A DNA stretch of 64,000 bases from Thiobacillus sp. 65-1059. Lineage in GTDB: Bacteria; Pseudomonadota; Gammaproteobacteria; Burkholderiales; Thiobacillaceae. Under the pieces are notes generated by a model that saw nothing but the letters and a program-made list of their open reading frames with translations, was not told where the DNA came from and searched no databases. The number at the start of each line of letters is the position of its first letter. The first letter of the stretch is position 1. The position numbers and the translations under genes were made by a program. Shown piece by piece: positions 22,636-32,089 of the stretch. The stretch lies in NCBI GenBank assembly GCA_001897675.1, contig MKUE01000099.1:1-64000 (forward strand). The letters are read 5' to 3'.

Positions 22636-23703
22636 TCAGTGGATTTTTTGGTAGCGCCCGCCGGGCAGGGACGCAATTCGCCCATCCAGTTCAAGCGTCA
22701 ACAGCTTCGCTGAAAGCGCATCCAGCGTCAACCCGGTTCTTTGTGCGAGGACGTCGAGCGCGGCCGGCGCGCCGTCGAGCGCCTGCAGTACCGGGTCGGG
22801 CAGGGTTTCCGGCGGCACCCGCAGGCGGGGCGGCGCCAGCCGCTGCGGCCAGGCCAGTTCGTCGAGAATATCGGCGGCGGATTCGACCAGCTTGGCGCCC
22901 TGCTTGATCAGCGCATGGCAGCCGCGCGCCAGCGGCGAATGGATGGAACCGGGAATGGCGAACACCTCGCGTCCCTGCTCGGCGGCGACCCGCGCGGTGA
23001 TCAGCGAGCCGCTGTCGGGCGCCGCCTCCACCACCAGCACGCCGCGGGAGAGGCCGCTGATGAGCCGGTTGCGGCGCGGGAAATGGCCGGGCAGGGGTGG
23101 CGTGCCGAGCGGGAACTCCGACACGATCAGGCCGTTTTCGGCCAGCTGGTGCGCCAGCGCCTTGTTGCGCGCAGGGTAAATGCGGTCGAGCCCGGTGCCG
23201 ATGACGGCGACGCTCGAGCCGGCGCCCGCCAGCCCGCCGCGATGCGCCGCCGCGTCGATGCCGAGCGCCAGCCCGCTGACGATGGTGAGCCCGGCGTCGG
23301 ACAGCGCATGGGCGAAGGCTTCGGCGTCGCGTACCCCCTGCGGCGTGGCGTTGCGGCTGCCGACGATGCCGAGGCCGGGCTGGCTCAACAGAGCGCGCCG
23401 TCCCTTGCAAAACAGCAGCGCGGGCGGATCGGAGATTTCCAGCAGGCTCTTCGGGTAGTCCTCGTCGGCCAGCGTCATCAGGCTGTTGCCCGGCTGGCCG
23501 AGCCAGGCATGGGCGGCGTCAAGCCGCGCGGCGTCGGGTTCGGCCAGCAGCGCTGCGCACTGGGCGGAGGAAAGATGCGCCGCCAGCGCCGTGCGCCCGG
23601 ATGCCAAAACGGCCTCCGGAGAACCGAAGGCCGTCAGCAGGCGGAGCAGGCTGGCGTTGCCGACCCCGGGGGCGAGAGCGAGGCGCAGCCAAGCGTCAGC
23701 CAC
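22636..23703 (-). CDS. dprA: DNA-processing protein DprA
   Basis: Loads RecA on incoming single-stranded DNA during natural transformation, so it is a competence marker although widely kept by non-competent bacteria. Rossmann-like core: LGIVGSRNATPQGVRDAEAFAHALSDAGLTIVSGLALGIDAAAH, GTGLDRIYPARNKALA, FPLGTPPLPGHFPRRNRLISGLSRGVLVVEA and SGSLITARVAAEQGREVFAIPGS, all in order. N-terminal helical SAM-like region (MADAWLRLALAPGVGNASLLRLL) and C-terminal winged-helix-like DprA domain complete a normal 355-residue protein. Confidence 0.95.
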   Translation of the reverse strand: MADAWLRLALAPGVGNASLLRLLTAFGSPEAVLASGRTALAAHLSSAQCAALLAEPDAARLDAAHAWLGQPGNSLMTLADEDYPKSLLEISDPPALLFCKGRRALLSQPGLGIVGSRNATPQGVRDAEAFAHALSDAGLTIVSGLALGIDAAAHRGGLAGAGSSVAVIGTGLDRIYPARNKALAHQLAENGLIVSEFPLGTPPLPGHFPRRNRLISGLSRGVLVVEAAPDSGSLITARVAAEQGREVFAIPGSIHSPLARGCHALIKQGAKLVESAADILDELAWPQRLAPPRLRVPPETLPDPVLQALDGAPAALDVLAQRTGLTLDALSAKLLTLELDGRIASLPGGRYQKIH

Positions 23704-23733
23704 GCCCGATGTCCCCGGCGAGAACGCGCGCGT

Positions 23734-25008
23734 TCAGGGGTTTTTCACCGTGTCGAGCAGGTATACCGGGCGTTCGGACTGCATGATCAGTGCGTAGGAC
23801 ACGCGATCGAACACGCGGTACACCATGACGAGGCCGGTGCGGGAGTCGGGGAGCTGGACGGCGTCGGCCTGGGTCTTGTCGACGCAGCTGCGGTCGTACA
23901 CGTCCTTGGGGTCGAAGAACTGGTCGAAGCTCACTTTCTTGCCGGGCTTCAGGCAGCCCACATCCATGTAGGCCCAGGGCCCGGCCTGGACTTCCGTACC
24001 GGGACAGTCCTGCATGACCTTGCCGGGTTCATAAGGCTGGTCGAAGCCGATCTTTTCGCCTGGCTTGATGCAGCCGGAATCGAGGAAAACCCAGCGCTGG
24101 CGGCCGCCCTCTTTCGGGTCCATTTTGACCAGCTTTCCTGTGCGATACACCGCCAGCACATGACCGGGCTCGAGGCCGTCCTGCGTGCCGCGGTTGATCA
24201 CCACCGTCTGATAGCGCCCGGAGTTGGACATTCCTTCGGCGCCGTAGGCGGAAATCACCTTGCCGGAAATCGGTTTCTCCGGCGCGTGGGGCACGAATTC
24301 GAACACGGTGGTTTCCTGTGCCGGCAAGAGCTTGTCCTTGGCGAGCACCTCTTGCGCCACCCGTTTGATCTTCAGTTTTTGCGGGTTGCCGGCGACCAGC
24401 GTCTCGGCATCGCCCAAAAACACGGCCTCGTAGCCCAGCAGCGCCCCGTTGTCGGGGTTGGTCAGGGCTTGCCCCTGGCGGTAAATCTGCCAATTGCGGT
24501 TTGCCGAGCCATCGCTGGTGGCGTAGGCCGTGTCGCCCGTCGTCATGATGACGCGTTCTTCATTGGTGCCGAGGATCTGCGGGGCGCTATTCAGCTGGTC
24601 TTCGCTGACCAGCAAGGGCTGTTTCAGGAAGGCATGGATCGCCGTGACGGGAATCGCCGGAATGGCATTGCCGCCGATCTCGGCCGCGCGCACGCCGGGC
24701 GACAGCTTGATCGTCGGCATGCCGTTCTTGCCGCCCTTGACCAGCGCCAGGCGCGGCTCCTTGCCGCTGCGGTCGAGCACGATCAGGTCGCCGGGATAGA
24801 TCCAGTGCGGATTCTTGACCTCCTCGCGGTTCAGCTTCCAGATCTGCGGCCAGCGCCACGGATCCTTGAGGAAGCGCGCGGAAATGTCCCACAGCGTGTC
24901 GCCCTTGACCACGACGTATTTGTCCGGCGCGTTGTCCTGCAGTTTAAGGGTGTCGGCCAGCACCGGCGCGGCCAGCAGCAGGGCAAGAGAAACAACGAGT
25001 TGACGCAC
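23734..25008 (-). CDS. LysM-domain periplasmic protein
   Basis: Predicted secreted cell-wall binding protein. The signal peptide is RQLVVSLALLLAAPVLA, followed by one LysM domain (YVVVKGDTLWDISARFLKDPWRWPQIWKLNREEVKNPHWIYPGDLIVLD, about residues 35-85), then about 330 residues with no familiar catalytic motif, rich in short beta-like repeats around GEKIGFDQP and GKKVSFDQF. The GTG at 25008 is preferred because GGAGGG lies 7 bases before it; the track ATG at 25023 has no such element and would put five extra residues before the signal peptide. Homologs precede dprA in many Betaproteobacteria. Specific role unknown. Confidence 0.88.
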   Translation of the reverse strand: MRQLVVSLALLLAAPVLADTLKLQDNAPDKYVVVKGDTLWDISARFLKDPWRWPQIWKLNREEVKNPHWIYPGDLIVLDRSGKEPRLALVKGGKNGMPTIKLSPGVRAAEIGGNAIPAIPVTAIHAFLKQPLLVSEDQLNSAPQILGTNEERVIMTTGDTAYATSDGSANRNWQIYRQGQALTNPDNGALLGYEAVFLGDAETLVAGNPQKLKIKRVAQEVLAKDKLLPAQETTVFEFVPHAPEKPISGKVISAYGAEGMSNSGRYQTVVINRGTQDGLEPGHVLAVYRTGKLVKMDPKEGGRQRWVFLDSGCIKPGEKIGFDQPYEPGKVMQDCPGTEVQAGPWAYMDVGCLKPGKKVSFDQFFDPKDVYDRSCVDKTQADAVQLPDSRTGLVMVYRVFDRVSYALIMQSERPVYLLDTVKNP

Positions 25009-25169
25009 GGGGGAACCCTCCATTTAGACCCTGTCTAATTTTCTGCGTTGAAAATATACTGTGCGCCTAACTTACGGCCATCCGCCGTCTTATATTTAGG
25101 GTTGCAGGCATCCGGGCGCAGATTTTGCGTCAAAGTGTGCCCCCAGCCCCTTCATTCGTAAAGCTTTTT

Positions 25170-25703
25170 ATGGCCAGACTCGACATTTTGCATTACCCCG
25201 ATGCGCGCCTGCACACCGTCGCCAAGCCGGTGAAGGCGGTGGATGCGCGCATCCGCAAGCTGATCGACGACATGGCGGAGACCATGTACGCCGCGCCCGG
25301 CATCGGTCTGGCCGCCACCCAGGTCAACGTTCACGAACGCGTCGTTGTCATCGACATTTCCGAAACCCATGACGAGCTGCGCGTGTTCATCAACCCCGAA
25401 ATCGTCGCGCAGTCCGGACGCGAAGAAAGCGAGGAAGGCTGCCTGTCGGTGCCCGGCATTTTCGACAAGGTCGAGCGCGCCGAGCGCGTCACCGTGCGCG
25501 CGCTCGATCGCGACGGCAAGCCGTTCGAACTCGAGGCCGAGGGGCTGCTGGCAGTGTGCATCCAGCACGAATTGGATCACCTGATGGGCAAGGTCTTCGT
25601 CGATTATCTGTCCAATCTCAAACGCAATCGCATCAAGGCCAAGCTGGTCAAACAGGCACGCGAACACCGCCCCGACGCCGCGCCCGTGCGCGCGTCGCTT
25701 TGA
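25170..25703 (+). CDS. def: Peptide deformylase
   Basis: Removes the formyl group from nascent N-terminal methionine. All three motifs are present: GIGLAATQ (motif 1), EGCLSVP (motif 2, metal-binding Cys) and [10 protein letters not shown] (motif 3, metal-binding His and catalytic Glu). Length is 177 residues from the ATG at 25170 ([11 protein letters not shown]); the track start adds a 15-residue head without homology. It is the first gene of the def-fmt-rsmB group and is divergent from the LysM gene across about 160 bases that must hold both promoters. Confidence 0.96.
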   Translation: MARLDILHYPDARLHTVAKPVKAVDARIRKLIDDMAETMYAAPGIGLAATQVNVHERVVVIDISETHDELRVFINPEIVAQSGREESEEGCLSVPGIFDKVERAERVTVRALDRDGKPFELEAEGLLAVCIQHELDHLMGKVFVDYLSNLKRNRIKAKLVKQAREHRPDAAPVRASL

Positions 25704-25713
25704 GCCGCCGCCC

Positions 25714-26661
25714 GTGCGCATCGTTTTCGCCGGAACCCCGCCGTTTGCGGCGGCAGCCCTGAACGCCCTGGCAGATGCCGGGCACGACATCGTCCTGGTG
25801 CTGACCCAGCCCGACCGCCCGGCCGGACGCGGCATGAAGCTTGCCGCCAGCGCCGTCAAGCAGGCGGCGCTGGCACGCGGGCTGCCGCTTGCGCAGCCCG
25901 CCAGCCTGAAACGCCCCGACTCGCAGGCCGAGCTGCGCGCGGCGGATGCCGACATCATGGTGGTCGCAGCCTACGGACTGATCCTGCCGCAGGCGGTGCT
26001 GGACCTGCCGCGTTTCGGCTGCCTCAACATCCACGCCTCGCTGCTGCCGCGCTGGCGTGGTGCGGCGCCGATCCAGCGCGCGATTCTGGCGGGCGACACG
26101 GAAACCGGCATCACCATCATGCAGATGGACGCCGGCCTCGACACCGGCGCCATGCTGGCGAAAACGCCGGTGCCGATCCTTGCAACCGACACCGCGGCAA
26201 GCCTGCATGACACCCTGGCCGCGGCCGGCGCCGGCGCCATCGTCGAGGCGCTGGCGAACTATCCTGCGCTGGTGCCGCAGCCGCAGGACGACGCGCAGGC
26301 CACCTACGCCGCCAAACTCGGCAAGGAAGAAGCCCGGCTGGACTGGCGCCAGCCGGCCGATCTGCTGGCGCGTGCCGTACGCGCCTACAATCCGGCACCC
26401 GGCGCGTGGACGCTGCTGGACGGCGAGCCGCTGAAAATCTGGTCGGCACAAGCCGGTACCGATCCATTGCCTGCCGAAGCCGGTGAAAACACGAATGCGC
26501 CGGGCGAAGTGCTGCGCGCCGACGCGGACCGGCTGATCGTCGCCTGCGGCAGCGGAACGCTGGCCTTGCAGGTGGTTCAGCCGGCAGGCAGCAAACGGAT
26601 GAGTGCCGCAGCCTTCCTCGCCGGCCGTCCGCTGCCGCCCGGAATCAGGCTCGGCGCCTGA
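25714..26661 (+). CDS. fmt: Methionyl-tRNA formyltransferase
   Basis: Formylates initiator Met-tRNA using 10-formyl-THF, upstream in the same pathway as def, 10 bases away. Motifs: [18 protein letters not shown] at the start, [11 protein letters not shown], the catalytic [18 protein letters not shown] with the Asn-His-Asp set ([14 protein letters not shown]), and [13 protein letters not shown]. The C-terminal OB-like domain runs from about residue 205. Start is a GTG at 25714. Length 315 residues is normal. Confidence 0.96.
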   Translation: MRIVFAGTPPFAAAALNALADAGHDIVLVLTQPDRPAGRGMKLAASAVKQAALARGLPLAQPASLKRPDSQAELRAADADIMVVAAYGLILPQAVLDLPRFGCLNIHASLLPRWRGAAPIQRAILAGDTETGITIMQMDAGLDTGAMLAKTPVPILATDTAASLHDTLAAAGAGAIVEALANYPALVPQPQDDAQATYAAKLGKEEARLDWRQPADLLARAVRAYNPAPGAWTLLDGEPLKIWSAQAGTDPLPAEAGENTNAPGEVLRADADRLIVACGSGTLALQVVQPAGSKRMSAAAFLAGRPLPPGIRLGA

Positions 26662-26765
26662 GGCCGGATCCGCGCCGGTTGCCTGCGCGGCCCTGCTATC
26701 ATCCGTCGCTCGATGCGGTGGCCGGAATCCCATGAATCAACTGACGAAGCGGGGCGTTTTTCCCC

Positions 26766-28079
26766 ATGCGTAAGCTGCAAAAACTCGCCGCCGGCGCGCT
26801 CGGGGAAGTGCTCGCCGGGACGGCGCTGCACCAGGTGTTGCCGCAGTGCCTGCAGCAGCTGCAAACGCCGGGCGAGCGCGGCGCGCTGCAGGACATCGTG
26901 TATGGCAGCCTGCGCCAGCTGGGGCGCCTCGACGCCTGGCTGGCGGCGCTGCTGGAACGTCCGCTGACCGATCCCGAACTCGGCTGGCTGCTGCGCGTGG
27001 CGCTGTACCAGCTGGCCTACACCCGTGCGCCCGCCCATGCCGTGGTGCACAACGCGGTTACCGCCGCCGGCCAGGGCTGGCGGCGCGGTCTCGCCAACGC
27101 GGTGCTGCGCAATTTCCAGCGGCGCCGCGCCGAACTGGAAAAAATCGCCGACGACCAGCCGTCGGCACGCTGGTCGCACCCCGACTGGTGGATCGCGAAG
27201 CTGCAAGCCGAATATCCGGACCAATGGCAGGGCATGCTCGAGGCCAGCCTGCTGCATCCGCCGTTCACCCTGCGCGTCAATTGCCGCCGCGGCGATGTCG
27301 CCGGCTATCTCCGGCGCCTGAACGAGGCCGGGATGCCGGCGCATCAAACCGGCCCGGATGCGGTCACCCTCGACCGCGCGGTGCCGGTGCACAGCCTGCC
27401 CGGCTTCGACCAGGGCGAGGTGTCGGTGCAGGACGCCGGCGCGCAGTGGGCCGCACGCCTGCTCATCCCCGAGCCGCCCGGCGAGCGGGAACTGCGCCAA
27501 GACCGCCCGCAGGGCGAGCGCCTGGCGGCGTACCCCTTGCGGGTGCTCGACGCCTGCGCGGCGCCCGGCGGCAAGAGCGGCCATATCCTGGAGCGTGCGG
27601 ATGTCGATCTGTACGCGCTCGACGTCGACGCCGGGCGGCTGGCGCGGGTGCGCGAAAATCTCGACCGCCTGCAACTGCCGGCAACGCTGCTCGCAGGCGA
27701 CGCGGCGCAGCCCGCCGCCTGGTGGGACGGCCGGCCGTTCGACCGCATCCTGGCCGACGTGCCGTGCAGCGCCTCCGGCGTGGTGCGCCGCAATCCCGAC
27801 ATCAAGTGGCTGCGCCGCCCCGACGACATCGCTCGATTTGCTGCGCAGCAGGCCGTCATGCTGGAGGCACTCTGGCGGCTGCTGGTCCGCGGTGGTACAT
27901 TGCTTTACGTCACCTGCTCGGTATTCGATGAAGAAAACGACGGGCAGGTGCGGGCCTTCCTGGCGCGCCATACAGAAGACGCCGAACGCTGCCCGCTTCC
28001 TCAACCCTTGACCGATGGGGCGCTGCTGCCCGATGCCGAGCACGATGGTTTCTTTTACGCCCTGCTGCGCAAGACGTGA
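26766..28079 (+). CDS. rsmB: 16S rRNA m5C967 methyltransferase RsmB
   Basis: SAM-dependent rRNA methyltransferase. The N-terminal NusB-like RNA-binding domain (about residues 1-140, GALQDIVYGSLRQLGRLDAWLAALL) is followed by the catalytic domain with DACAAPGGKSGHILE (SAM loop), DVPCSASGVVRRNPDIKWLR (motif IV Cys) and YVTCSVFDEEN (motif VI catalytic Cys). The insertion EPPGERELRQDRPQGERLAAYP before motif I is longer than usual. The DUF4390 gene overlaps its 3' end. Confidence 0.95.
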   Translation: MRKLQKLAAGALGEVLAGTALHQVLPQCLQQLQTPGERGALQDIVYGSLRQLGRLDAWLAALLERPLTDPELGWLLRVALYQLAYTRAPAHAVVHNAVTAAGQGWRRGLANAVLRNFQRRRAELEKIADDQPSARWSHPDWWIAKLQAEYPDQWQGMLEASLLHPPFTLRVNCRRGDVAGYLRRLNEAGMPAHQTGPDAVTLDRAVPVHSLPGFDQGEVSVQDAGAQWAARLLIPEPPGERELRQDRPQGERLAAYPLRVLDACAAPGGKSGHILERADVDLYALDVDAGRLARVRENLDRLQLPATLLAGDAAQPAAWWDGRPFDRILADVPCSASGVVRRNPDIKWLRRPDDIARFAAQQAVMLEALWRLLVRGGTLLYVTCSVFDEENDGQVRAFLARHTEDAERCPLPQPLTDGALLPDAEHDGFFYALLRKT

Positions 28080-28668
28080 CCCGGCTTTTCGATGGCTGGC
28101 CGGGCTGTTGCTGGGCTGCTGGCTGGCCGTCGCGGGCAGTGCGCTGGCCGGCGACAAAAGCATTGTCAAACAGGCGGGCATCCGCGCCACCCAGCAAGGC
28201 TATCTGCTGGAAGCGGACGTCGACATCGTGCTCAACCGCACCCTGGAAGACGCGCTCAGCAAGGGGATCAACCTGTATTTTCTGCTGGAACTGGAACTGA
28301 CCCGCCCGCGCAACTGGTGGCTCGACGAAGACATCGCCGAAGTGGTGCGCAAACTGCGGATTTATTACCACCTGCTGTTGCGTCGCTATGTCGTCGAAAT
28401 CGGTTACACCACGCGCACCGTCGCAACCCTGGGCGAAGCCCTGGCGCTGTTGGGTAGGGTCGACGACTGGCAGGTGCTGGAGCGCGGCGCCCTGAAGACC
28501 GGGCGCCGCTACGACGCCCGTCTGCGTCTGCGTCTCGATACCGCGCAACTGCCCAAGCCGCTCTCCATCGGCGCGGTCACCAGCGACAAATGGGAACTCG
28601 CCACCCCCTGGTACGGCTGGTCGTTCGAGGCACCCGCCGCGCCCGCTTCCTCGCCGTCCTTGCCCTGA
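28045..28668 (+). CDS. DUF4390 secreted protein
   Basis: Unknown function. It is the DUF4390 protein that precedes ntrY in Betaproteobacteria: a hydrophobic signal segment (FRWLAGLLLGCWLAVAGSALAGD), then GIRATQQGYLLEADVDIVLNRTLEDALSKGINLYFLLELELTRPRNWWLDEDIAEVVRKLRIYYHLLLRRYVVEIG, a pattern typical of this family. The start is uncertain: I use the ATG at 28045, which overlaps rsmB by 35 bases; the track start is 28015. Its stop overlaps the ntrY start (TGATG), so it is translationally coupled to the kinase and may be periplasmic partner or cargo of the NtrYX pathway. Confidence 0.78.
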   Translation: MVSFTPCCARRDPAFRWLAGLLLGCWLAVAGSALAGDKSIVKQAGIRATQQGYLLEADVDIVLNRTLEDALSKGINLYFLLELELTRPRNWWLDEDIAEVVRKLRIYYHLLLRRYVVEIGYTTRTVATLGEALALLGRVDDWQVLERGALKTGRRYDARLRLRLDTAQLPKPLSIGAVTSDKWELATPWYGWSFEAPAAPASSPSLP

Positions 28669-30803
28669 TGCGCAGTCTGATTGCCGCCGCCCTGATCATG
28701 GGCATCGTGCTGCTGTCCCTGCTGTTTTATGCCAGCGGCGACAGCAGCGCATTCTCCGACACCCTGCCCAGCCTGTTCATCGGCGGCGGCGTGCTGGGCA
28801 TGGCGCTGCTGGTGCTGCTGGGGTGGCGCATGTGGTGGCTGCAAAAGCGCATCCGTCGCGGCGTGTTCGGCGCCAAACTCACGTTCAAACTGCTGCTGAT
28901 GTTCGGCGTCGTCGCCCTGCTGCCCGGCCTGGTGGTGTATGGTGCCTCGGTGTTCTTCCTCAACCGGTCGATCGAAACCTGGTTCGACGTGCGGGTCGAC
29001 AACGCGCTGGCCTCCGGCGTCAACCTCGGCCAGGCCGCGCTCGACGACCTGCTGCGCGAGCTGGACAAAAAAGCCCAGCGGATGGCGCTGGCCCTGTCGG
29101 ACGAGGGCATGGGCTCGATCATCACCGGCCTTTCCAACCTGCGCGAACAAAGCGCGGTGCAGGAGCTGACCCTGTTCGACGAACGCGGCGGCGTCATCGC
29201 CCACGTCAGCGGCGAGCGCGGCACCCTGCTGCCGGTGCTGCCCGAGCGCAGCGTGCTGTGGCAGGTCCGGCAGCAGCAGCCCTACAGCCGGATCGAGGAA
29301 GTGGCCGACCGCGGGCTCGTCATGCACGTCATCGTGCCGGTATACACCAGCACGCTGACCGGCGAAACGCGCGTGCTGCAACTGGTGCAGCCGGTGCCCG
29401 CCGGCCTGGCACGCGATGCGCAGGCAGTGCAGCTGGCGTATCAGGAATACCAGCAGATCGCGGTGTCGCGGCTGGGGCTGAAGCGCATCTACGGCGTTGC
29501 GCTCACCCTCACCCTGATGCTGGCCTTGCTGATGACCCTGGTGATCGCATACCTGCTGTCGGAACGCCTCGGTGCGCCGCTGCGCACTCTGGCGCGCGGC
29601 ACCCGCGCCGTGGCCAAAGGCGATTTTTCGCAGATGCCGTCGGTGAAGAGCCGCGACGAACTGGGTGTGCTGATCCAGTCGTTCAACCGCATGACGCGCC
29701 AGCTGTCCGACGCCCGCGAGCAGGTCGCGCAGAACCACCAGCAGACCGAGCAGGCCAAGGCCTTTCTGGAGCGCGTGCTGGCCAACCTGTCCTCCGGCGT
29801 GGTGGTGCTGGACGAAGCGCTGCGGGTCCGCACCATGAACAGCGCGGCGGCGCAGATTCTGGGGGTGCACGCGTCGGCGCTGGACGCCCAGCCGCTTGCC
29901 GGACTGGGGCAGGCGGGCGAGGCGCTGCACGGATTTGGCGCGACGGTGGCGGCGCGCTTCGGCACGCACGAAGGCGAGTGGCAGGAGCAGATCGATTACG
30001 CCGGCAACGGCGGCAGCCAGTCGCTGCTGCTGCGCGGCACCCGCCTGCCGCCGGGCGTCGAGCGCGGCTATGTGCTGGTGTTCGACGATGTCACCAAGCT
30101 GATCGACGCCGAGCGCAACGCCGCCTGGAGCGAGGTGGCACGCCGCCTGGCGCACGAGATCAAGAACCCGCTCACCCCGATCCAGCTGTCGGCCGAGCGC
30201 ATCGCGCGCAAGCTCGACGGCCGGCTGCAGCCGGCGGACGCCGAGTTCCTGGCGCGCGCCACGCAAACCATCGTCAGCCAGGTCGCCGCGATGAAAAGCA
30301 TGGTGGACGCGTTTGCCGGCTATGCGCGGATGCCGCGCGCCACGCTCGAGCCGCTCGATCTGAATGCGCTGGTACGCGAAGTGCTGGCGCTCTACGACGC
30401 CAGAGCGCTGGGCCTGCAGCTGCGCCTCGACGCCGACTTGCCGCGGATCGCGGGCGACTCCACATTATTGCGTCAGGTAATACATAATCTGTTGCAAAAT
30501 GCGCAGGATGCGCTGGCCGGCCACCCCGCACCGCGGGTCGAGGTCGGTACGCACCTTCTCGATAACAATGCTGTTTGTTTGACCGTAACGGACAATGGAG
30601 CCGGGTTTCCGGAACATCTGATGACGCGGCTGTTCGAGCCCTATGCAACCACCAAGGCCAAGGGGACGGGCCTGGGCCTGGCCATCGTCAAAAAGATCGT
30701 GGAAGAGCATCACGGCAAAATCCAGATCGAAAATCTCAAATCGGGCGGTGCCGCCATCCGCATTGCATTGCCCATTTTTGCGGTAGCCGGGGAGAACACG
30801 TGA
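28668..30803 (+). CDS. ntrY: Sensor histidine kinase NtrY
   Basis: Membrane sensor of the NtrYX two-component system, usually linked to nitrogen, redox or envelope control. N-terminal transmembrane segments (SLIAAALIMGIVLLSLLFY, SLFIGGGVLGMALLVLLGW, TFKLLLMFGVVALLPGLVVYGASVFFL) and another after a periplasmic loop (IYGVALTLTLMLALLMTLVIAYLLSERL), then HAMP, a PAS domain, HisKA with RRLAHEIKNPLTPIQLSAERI (phosphorylated His), and HATPase boxes NLLQNAQDAL, VTDNGAGFP and GTGLGLAIVKKIVEEHHG. The ATG at 28668 gives 711 residues; the track start 78 bases upstream is inside the previous gene. Confidence 0.93.
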   Translation: MRSLIAAALIMGIVLLSLLFYASGDSSAFSDTLPSLFIGGGVLGMALLVLLGWRMWWLQKRIRRGVFGAKLTFKLLLMFGVVALLPGLVVYGASVFFLNRSIETWFDVRVDNALASGVNLGQAALDDLLRELDKKAQRMALALSDEGMGSIITGLSNLREQSAVQELTLFDERGGVIAHVSGERGTLLPVLPERSVLWQVRQQQPYSRIEEVADRGLVMHVIVPVYTSTLTGETRVLQLVQPVPAGLARDAQAVQLAYQEYQQIAVSRLGLKRIYGVALTLTLMLALLMTLVIAYLLSERLGAPLRTLARGTRAVAKGDFSQMPSVKSRDELGVLIQSFNRMTRQLSDAREQVAQNHQQTEQAKAFLERVLANLSSGVVVLDEALRVRTMNSAAAQILGVHASALDAQPLAGLGQAGEALHGFGATVAARFGTHEGEWQEQIDYAGNGGSQSLLLRGTRLPPGVERGYVLVFDDVTKLIDAERNAAWSEVARRLAHEIKNPLTPIQLSAERIARKLDGRLQPADAEFLARATQTIVSQVAAMKSMVDAFAGYARMPRATLEPLDLNALVREVLALYDARALGLQLRLDADLPRIAGDSTLLRQVIHNLLQNAQDALAGHPAPRVEVGTHLLDNNAVCLTVTDNGAGFPEHLMTRLFEPYATTKAKGTGLGLAIVKKIVEEHHGKIQIENLKSGGAAIRIALPIFAVAGENT

Positions 30804-32074
30804 GCGGGCATATTCTCGTCGTCGACGACGAAGTGGGCATTCGTGAATTGTTGTCGGAAATCCTTACCGACGAAGGCTACGACGTGCACCTGGCGGAAAA
30901 TGCCGAGGCGGCACGCGCTTTTCGCATCCAGCGGCGTCCGGACCTGGTCCTGCTGGACATCTGGATGCCCGATACCGATGGCGTGACGCTGCTGAAGGAA
31001 TGGGCGGGGGGCGGCCAGCTCACCATGCCGGTGGTGATGATGTCGGGCCACGGCACCATCGATACCGCCGTCGAAGCCACCCGGCTCGGCGCCACCGATT
31101 TTCTGGAAAAACCGGTGGCGCTGGCCAAGCTGATCGATACCGTCAGCAAGGCCATCAAGCGCGGCGCGTCCCTGCCCCGGCGCACGCCCGGCATGGATTT
31201 GTCGGCGCTCGGGCGCAGCCCGCTGATCCTCGAACTGAAAAAACGCCTTACCCAGATCGCCGGCAATACCGCGCCGGTCCTGTTGCAGGGCGAGCCCGGC
31301 AGCGGCTTTGAAATCTGCGCGCATTTTCTGCACCAGCCCGCCAGTGCGTGGGTCGAGATCAAGGATCGCGCGCGCCTGGTGTCCGAGCCGCTCAGCTTTG
31401 TCGAAGCGCTCGGCAACGGCACCCTCTACCTGCCCGAGGTATCCGAGCTGGCGCGCCTGGAGCAAAAAGGCCTGGGGCTGCTGCTCGACCGCATCGAGGG
31501 CAGCGGCGCGCGCCTGGTATGCGCCAGCAGCCGCAGCCTCGACGCCATGGTCGGCGCCGGCGAATTCGACAGCCGCCTGTTTTACCGCCTGTCCAGTCTC
31601 GCCATCCAGCTGCCGCCGCTGCGCGACCACCGCGAGGATGTGCCCGATATCGCCAACTTCATGCTGGCGCAACTGGTGGAAGAAGGCGTCAGCCCGGTGC
31701 GGCGGCTCACCACGCCGGCCCTGAACCAGCTGCGCAATTTCGACTGGCCGGGCAATCTGCCGCAGCTCAGCAACGTGGTGCGCACCCTGGCGGTTACCGC
31801 GCTGGCGAATGAAATCGACGCCGCCGAGGTCAACCGCGTGCTCGCCCCGATGAAACTGTCCGCGCCGGCGGTGGCGCACGGCATTCCGCTCGACATCCCG
31901 CTGCGCGAGGCGCGCGATGCCTTCGAGCGCATGTATTTCGAACACCTGATCCAGAAAGAGGGCGGCAGCATGACGCGGGTCGCCGACAAGTCCGGGCTGG
32001 AGCGCACCCACCTCTACCGCAAGCTGAAACAGCTGAATATCCGGCATGGGCGGCGCCTGGATGAAGAGCTGTAA
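30800..32074 (+). CDS. ntrX: NtrX-type response regulator with degenerate AAA+ domain
   Basis: Partner regulator of NtrY; starts at a GTG whose GTGA overlaps the ntrY stop. Receiver: VSGHILVVDDEVGIRELL, DLVLLDIWMPDTDG (phospho-Asp), MSGHG and LEKPV are intact. The AAA+ part is eroded: Walker A reads GEPGSGFE (Lys replaced by Phe), the GAFTGA sigma54-contact loop is missing, and Walker B reads GTLYLPEVSEL without the Asp-Glu pair. The R-finger-like FYRLSSLAIQLPPLRDH and DNA-binding HTH GGSMTRVADKSGLERTHLYRKLKQL are kept. 424 residues. It should bind DNA and be phosphorylated, but not act as a sigma54 ATPase. Confidence 0.9.
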   Translation: MSGHILVVDDEVGIRELLSEILTDEGYDVHLAENAEAARAFRIQRRPDLVLLDIWMPDTDGVTLLKEWAGGGQLTMPVVMMSGHGTIDTAVEATRLGATDFLEKPVALAKLIDTVSKAIKRGASLPRRTPGMDLSALGRSPLILELKKRLTQIAGNTAPVLLQGEPGSGFEICAHFLHQPASAWVEIKDRARLVSEPLSFVEALGNGTLYLPEVSELARLEQKGLGLLLDRIEGSGARLVCASSRSLDAMVGAGEFDSRLFYRLSSLAIQLPPLRDHREDVPDIANFMLAQLVEEGVSPVRRLTTPALNQLRNFDWPGNLPQLSNVVRTLAVTALANEIDAAEVNRVLAPMKLSAPAVAHGIPLDIPLREARDAFERMYFEHLIQKEGGSMTRVADKSGLERTHLYRKLKQLNIRHGRRLDEEL

Positions 32075-32089
32075 GCGCAGGGCCGGCGC

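Noticed and set aside
22741-25038. A 765-residue plus-strand ORF over dprA and the LysM gene
   Set aside because: Antisense to two clear genes.
25009-25169. Possible riboswitch or leader RNA upstream of def
   Set aside because: I saw only simple promoter-sized AT-rich tracts, with no recognisable aptamer pattern.
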